A stretch of 6,664 nucleotides of DNA from NCBI GenBank assembly GCA_028691715.1, contig JAQUYR010000067.1, positions 1 to 6,664 on the forward strand, given 5' to 3'. The position numbers and the translations under genes are program-made. This stretch comes from Bacilli bacterium (GTDB lineage: Bacteria; Bacillota_I; Bacilli_A; ML615J-28; CAG-698). Below are positions 5,826-6,664 of this stretch, one piece after another. Under the pieces are notes generated by a model. It ran no database searches. It worked only from the letters and a program-made list of their open reading frames with translations, and was not told the DNA's origin. Position 1 is the stretch's first letter, and each line of letters opens with the position of its first letter.

Positions 5826-6664
5826 TTAAATTTCGTTAGCAACCTTTACTATTGCTTCTAAAGCTTCTTCTGGAAGTTTTTCTAAACCTTCACCATTTTT
5901 AACATTGTTTAATCTATCTAATAATCTTGCTTTTACCATTTCTAGATATTCTTTATCGCTGAAATCAGGTAAGAATCCTTCAATTGGGAAATATTCTAAA
6001 GAACTGAATGGACCAAATTTTTCAAATTTAGCTTTTTCATTTACGATATCTTCAATTAATCCTAAAGTTACTTTTGGAGTAATCTTCTTTTCGTAGTAAG
6101 CACCGTTTTCTTTTTGCATATAGAAACCAGTATTAATAATATAGCAATCAACATTCATATCTTGGAATAAAGATTTGAACTTCTTGTAATCTTCAGCTAA
6201 AGCATATAATCTAAATGGATTAGCATATGGAACGATAACTAAAGCGTTTGGATCTTCTCCTGGACGATATTCAGCACTTGTTCTCTTAGTAGCAAGAGTT
6301 GCTCCCATTACAGAACCTAAAGCAGGATCATTAACTTTTACAACTGGAGGTAATGTATTATCCTTCATAATCCAGAAAATAGCATCACATCTATGAGAGA
6401 ATTTATACTCACGGTTTGTAGCTGCAAATTTTGATTTTACTGTTCTACCATTACCATTTGTAATATCTTCAGTAACTAGAACAACTTTTCCATCTTTATC
6501 CAATGTTGCACCACAGTTTTGAACAGTAACGAAAAATTTGTTTTGTGGATTAGTTAGTGGATAATCTTGAGTCTTATCGAAATAAGATTGTTCCAAACAA
6601 ATTGATGAAGCATCTTTATTAGAAATGATGAAAGCATCATCGTGTAATACTGTTGTATCCATCT
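5826..6664 (-). CDS. pckA: PEP carboxykinase (ATP), C-terminal half; 5' end outside window
   Basis: This is the C-terminal 278-279 residues of ATP-dependent phosphoenolpyruvate carboxykinase (oxaloacetate + ATP <-> PEP + CO2 + ADP). The family is about 540 residues, so the N-terminal part with substrate-binding and P-loop regions lies beyond 6664. The first Met in the window is internal. Counting from it, HDDAF (7-11) holds the metal-binding Asp pair. Arg73 in NGRT lies exactly 64 residues after the second Asp, the same spacing as Asp269 to Arg333 in E. coli PckA. LPPV is at 104-107, YIINTG at 174-179, and the adenine-site segment KKITPKVT at 192-199 keeps the Thr but has Lys where E. coli has Arg449. 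The loop before LPPV is shorter than in E. coli, so this is a diverged subfamily. It ends 64 nt before oadA. Confidence 0.88.
   Translation of the reverse strand, partial: MDTTVLHDDAFIISNKDASSICLEQSYFDKTQDYPLTNPQNKFFVTVQNCGATLDKDGKVVLVTEDITNGNGRTVKSKFAATNREYKFSHRCDAIFWIMKDNTLPPVVKVNDPALGSVMGATLATKRTSAEYRPGEDPNALVIVPYANPFRLYALAEDYKKFKSLFQDMNVDCYIINTGFYMQKENGAYYEKKITPKVTLGLIEDIVNEKAKFEKFGPFSSLEYFPIEGFLPDFSDKEYLEMVKARLLDRLNNVKNGEGLEKLPEEALEAIVKVANEI

Noticed and set aside
5762..5860. Possible promoter for oadA in or near the 64-bp gap (a TTGCTA-like box in the pckA tail with an AT-rich element downstream)
   Set aside because: The -10 match is poor, and AT-rich DNA yields such boxes by chance. 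Not enough to call a promoter.
1..6664. Mobile element, CRISPR, tRNA/rRNA or phage signals
   Set aside because: No transposase or integrase frames, no spaced direct repeats and no RNA gene folds were seen. The region is almost entirely metabolic coding sequence.

Overview
The window carries nine same-strand (minus) genes packed almost end to end, read from high to low coordinates. The only gap longer than a few bases is 64 bp, between the first two genes. The DNA is AT-rich and prefers A/T-ending codons. TGA is used as a stop (birA and the first chr gene) and tryptophan is read from TGG, so the standard code fits better than the Mycoplasma code. Together with a split sodium-pump decarboxylase, a BirA without a DNA-binding domain and an S-component-type biotin transporter, this points to an anaerobic low-GC Bacillota or a non-parasitic Mollicutes relative (Acholeplasma/Izemoplasma/Erysipelotrichia-like). 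The taxon is inference only.

Layout in transcription order: (1) the C-terminal half of an ATP-type PEP carboxykinase of a diverged subfamily, cut by the window edge. (2) A 64-bp gap holding a strong hairpin and the oadA ribosome binding site. (3) A complete four-gene Na+-translocating oxaloacetate decarboxylase: oadA carboxyltransferase, oadG-type small membrane subunit, free-standing biotin carrier, oadB Na+-pumping subunit. (4) Biotin supply: bioY (uptake) and birA (attachment to the carrier lysine). (5) Two half-size CHR-family ('chromate transporter') membrane proteins, overlapping each other. (6) A Rho-independent terminator touching the last stop codon.

The genes form a coherent metabolic module. 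PEP carboxykinase interconverts PEP and oxaloacetate with ADP/ATP. The decarboxylase turns oxaloacetate into pyruvate and CO2 while exporting Na+. BioY and BirA make sure the carrier is biotinylated. If PEP carboxykinase runs in the carboxylating direction, PEP goes to pyruvate with one ATP plus a sodium gradient, a possible energy-saving alternative to pyruvate kinase. The CHR pair at the end has no obvious link to this pathway and is the least explained part of the operon.

Several genes have non-ATG codons immediately next to the preceding stop (TTG, GTG). In each case a downstream ATG with better Shine-Dalgarno spacing is the more likely start, and I have used those. No mobile elements, CRISPR arrays, tRNAs or rRNAs were seen.
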